This document shows positions 12,494-12,867 of a DNA stretch of 12,867 nucleotides, piece by piece; the stretch's first letter is position 1; every line of letters starts with the position of its first letter. The stretch is from Pseudomonadota bacterium. Lineage in GTDB: Bacteria > Pseudomonadota > Alphaproteobacteria > UBA9655. The stretch lies in contig JAKBAL010000015.1 of assembly GCA_021809225.1 (NCBI GenBank), forward strand, positions 1 through 12,867. Direction: 5' to 3'. The position numbers and the translations under genes were made by a program. Below the pieces are notes generated by a model. That model made no database searches. It worked only from the letters and a program-made list of their open reading frames with translations, and had not been told where the DNA came from.

Positions 12494-12570
12494 TTTAGAT
12501 TCCTCGTTCTATCAAGTTGATTTAATTGAAAAGTTTTAAAGTTAATATGATGGTTATGATGTCGATGCAT
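12472..12570 (-). CDS. His-rich 32-residue small ORF / possible leader peptide
   Basis: An ATG at 12570 has AGGAG 8 nt upstream and opens a 32-codon frame that begins MHRHHNHH (five His in the first eight residues). It ends at a TGA (12474-12472) 22 nt inside the substrate-binding-protein gene, in another frame. It could be a leader peptide that couples translation to histidine supply, in the way known His leaders do, or a chance run of CAT codons. No clear terminator/antiterminator pair is visible between it and the downstream start; only a weak ATCAA/TTGAT inverted repeat is present. Confidence 0.35.
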   Translation of the reverse strand: MHRHHNHHINFKTFQLNQLDRTRNLKCILLKT

Positions 12571-12683
12571 AAGTGATGCTCCTATAATTAATTTGGTGAG
12601 ACTTTCTTATAAAAGTCAGTTTTAGTGTATATAAGTTTGTGAAAAAAAGAAAGTCTGATATCATATAGAAAGGGGAGCCTCTT

Positions 12684-12867
12684 ATGTATAATATTCTTCA
12701 AGAAAGCGCAGGCAACATCATCGGGATTCGGATAAAAGATCATCTACGTGCTGAAGATTATGAAACCCTACTTCCCTACATTAAAGATCTCGTCGCACAG
12801 CATGGAACTATTCGAATTTTATCAGACCTCCGAGACTATAAAGGGGTTGAGTTCAGGGCAGCTTTAA
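12684..12867 (+). CDS. SpoIIAA-like (STAS-related) protein, partial
   Basis: The first 61 residues of a gene cut by the right edge. MYNILQESAGNIIGIRIKDHL, AEDYETLLPYIKDLVAQHG and IRILSDLRDYKGVEFRA fit the SpoIIAA-like family: a small alpha/beta STAS-type fold of ~120 residues in which a beta strand, a G/D-L-x-xEDYexLlP helix and a [IL]R[IL]L.DLRD strand follow in this order. The role of such stand-alone proteins is not established. AGGGGAG sits 6 nt before the ATG, an unusually strong ribosome binding site. The gene is divergent from the substrate-binding-protein gene; the shared AT-rich gap has TTGTGA (12637) 16 nt before TATCAT (12659) as the best, but poor, plus-strand promoter match. Confidence 0.8.
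   Translation, partial: MYNILQESAGNIIGIRIKDHLRAEDYETLLPYIKDLVAQHGTIRILSDLRDYKGVEFRAAL

Overview
The window reads as an AT-rich proteobacterial chromosome segment. A VgrG/PAAR-like type VI secretion (T6SS) tip cassette, a TadD-like lipoprotein and a secreted TPR protein of a type common in host-associated bacteria suggest an alphaproteobacterial intracellular symbiont, for example of the Holosporales. That taxonomic placement is inference; no rRNA, tRNA or other marker is present. I see no CRISPR array, insertion sequence or tRNA.

Left part (1-4225): a TPR lipoprotein resembling TadD lies on the minus strand (104-916), divergent from a plus-strand pair. The pair is a 12-helix MFS transporter (1125-2330) and an unrecognised exported protein (2438-4225). 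The latter has a helical N-terminal half, a long Pro/Glu/Gln linker holding a 75-bp tandem repeat, and a small C-terminal alpha/beta domain that faintly recalls OmpA-like domains.

Middle part (4273-8125, minus strand): threonine ammonia-lyase of the medium, single-ACT-domain form follows a large exported TPR protein. The last ~110 residues of the TPR protein look like a HicA-type toxin/dsRNA-binding fold, with the usual histidine kept. This is the most unusual protein in the window.

Right part (8239-12570, minus strand): a compact tip cassette runs vgrG, then a MORN/YwqK-repeat protein, then a PAAR-like (DUF4280) protein, with a 6-nt gap and then an ATGA overlap between genes. The TPR-HicA gene follows 113 nt downstream. 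Upstream of vgrG is a small gene frame-broken at an A7 tract. It has a strong ribosome binding site and a 29-bp near-perfect palindrome in front of it, which resembles an autoregulated gene. Upstream again is an orphan ABC-transporter substrate-binding protein that seems to lack its last ~25-30 residues. It is preceded by an overlapping His-rich small ORF with a good ribosome binding site. The right edge cuts a plus-strand SpoIIAA-like (STAS-related) gene.

The only clear joint function is the secretion tip: VgrG spike, PAAR-like cap and MORN partner. The TPR-HicA protein might be a cargo or a separately exported effector, but its Sec signal peptide argues against simple T6SS loading.
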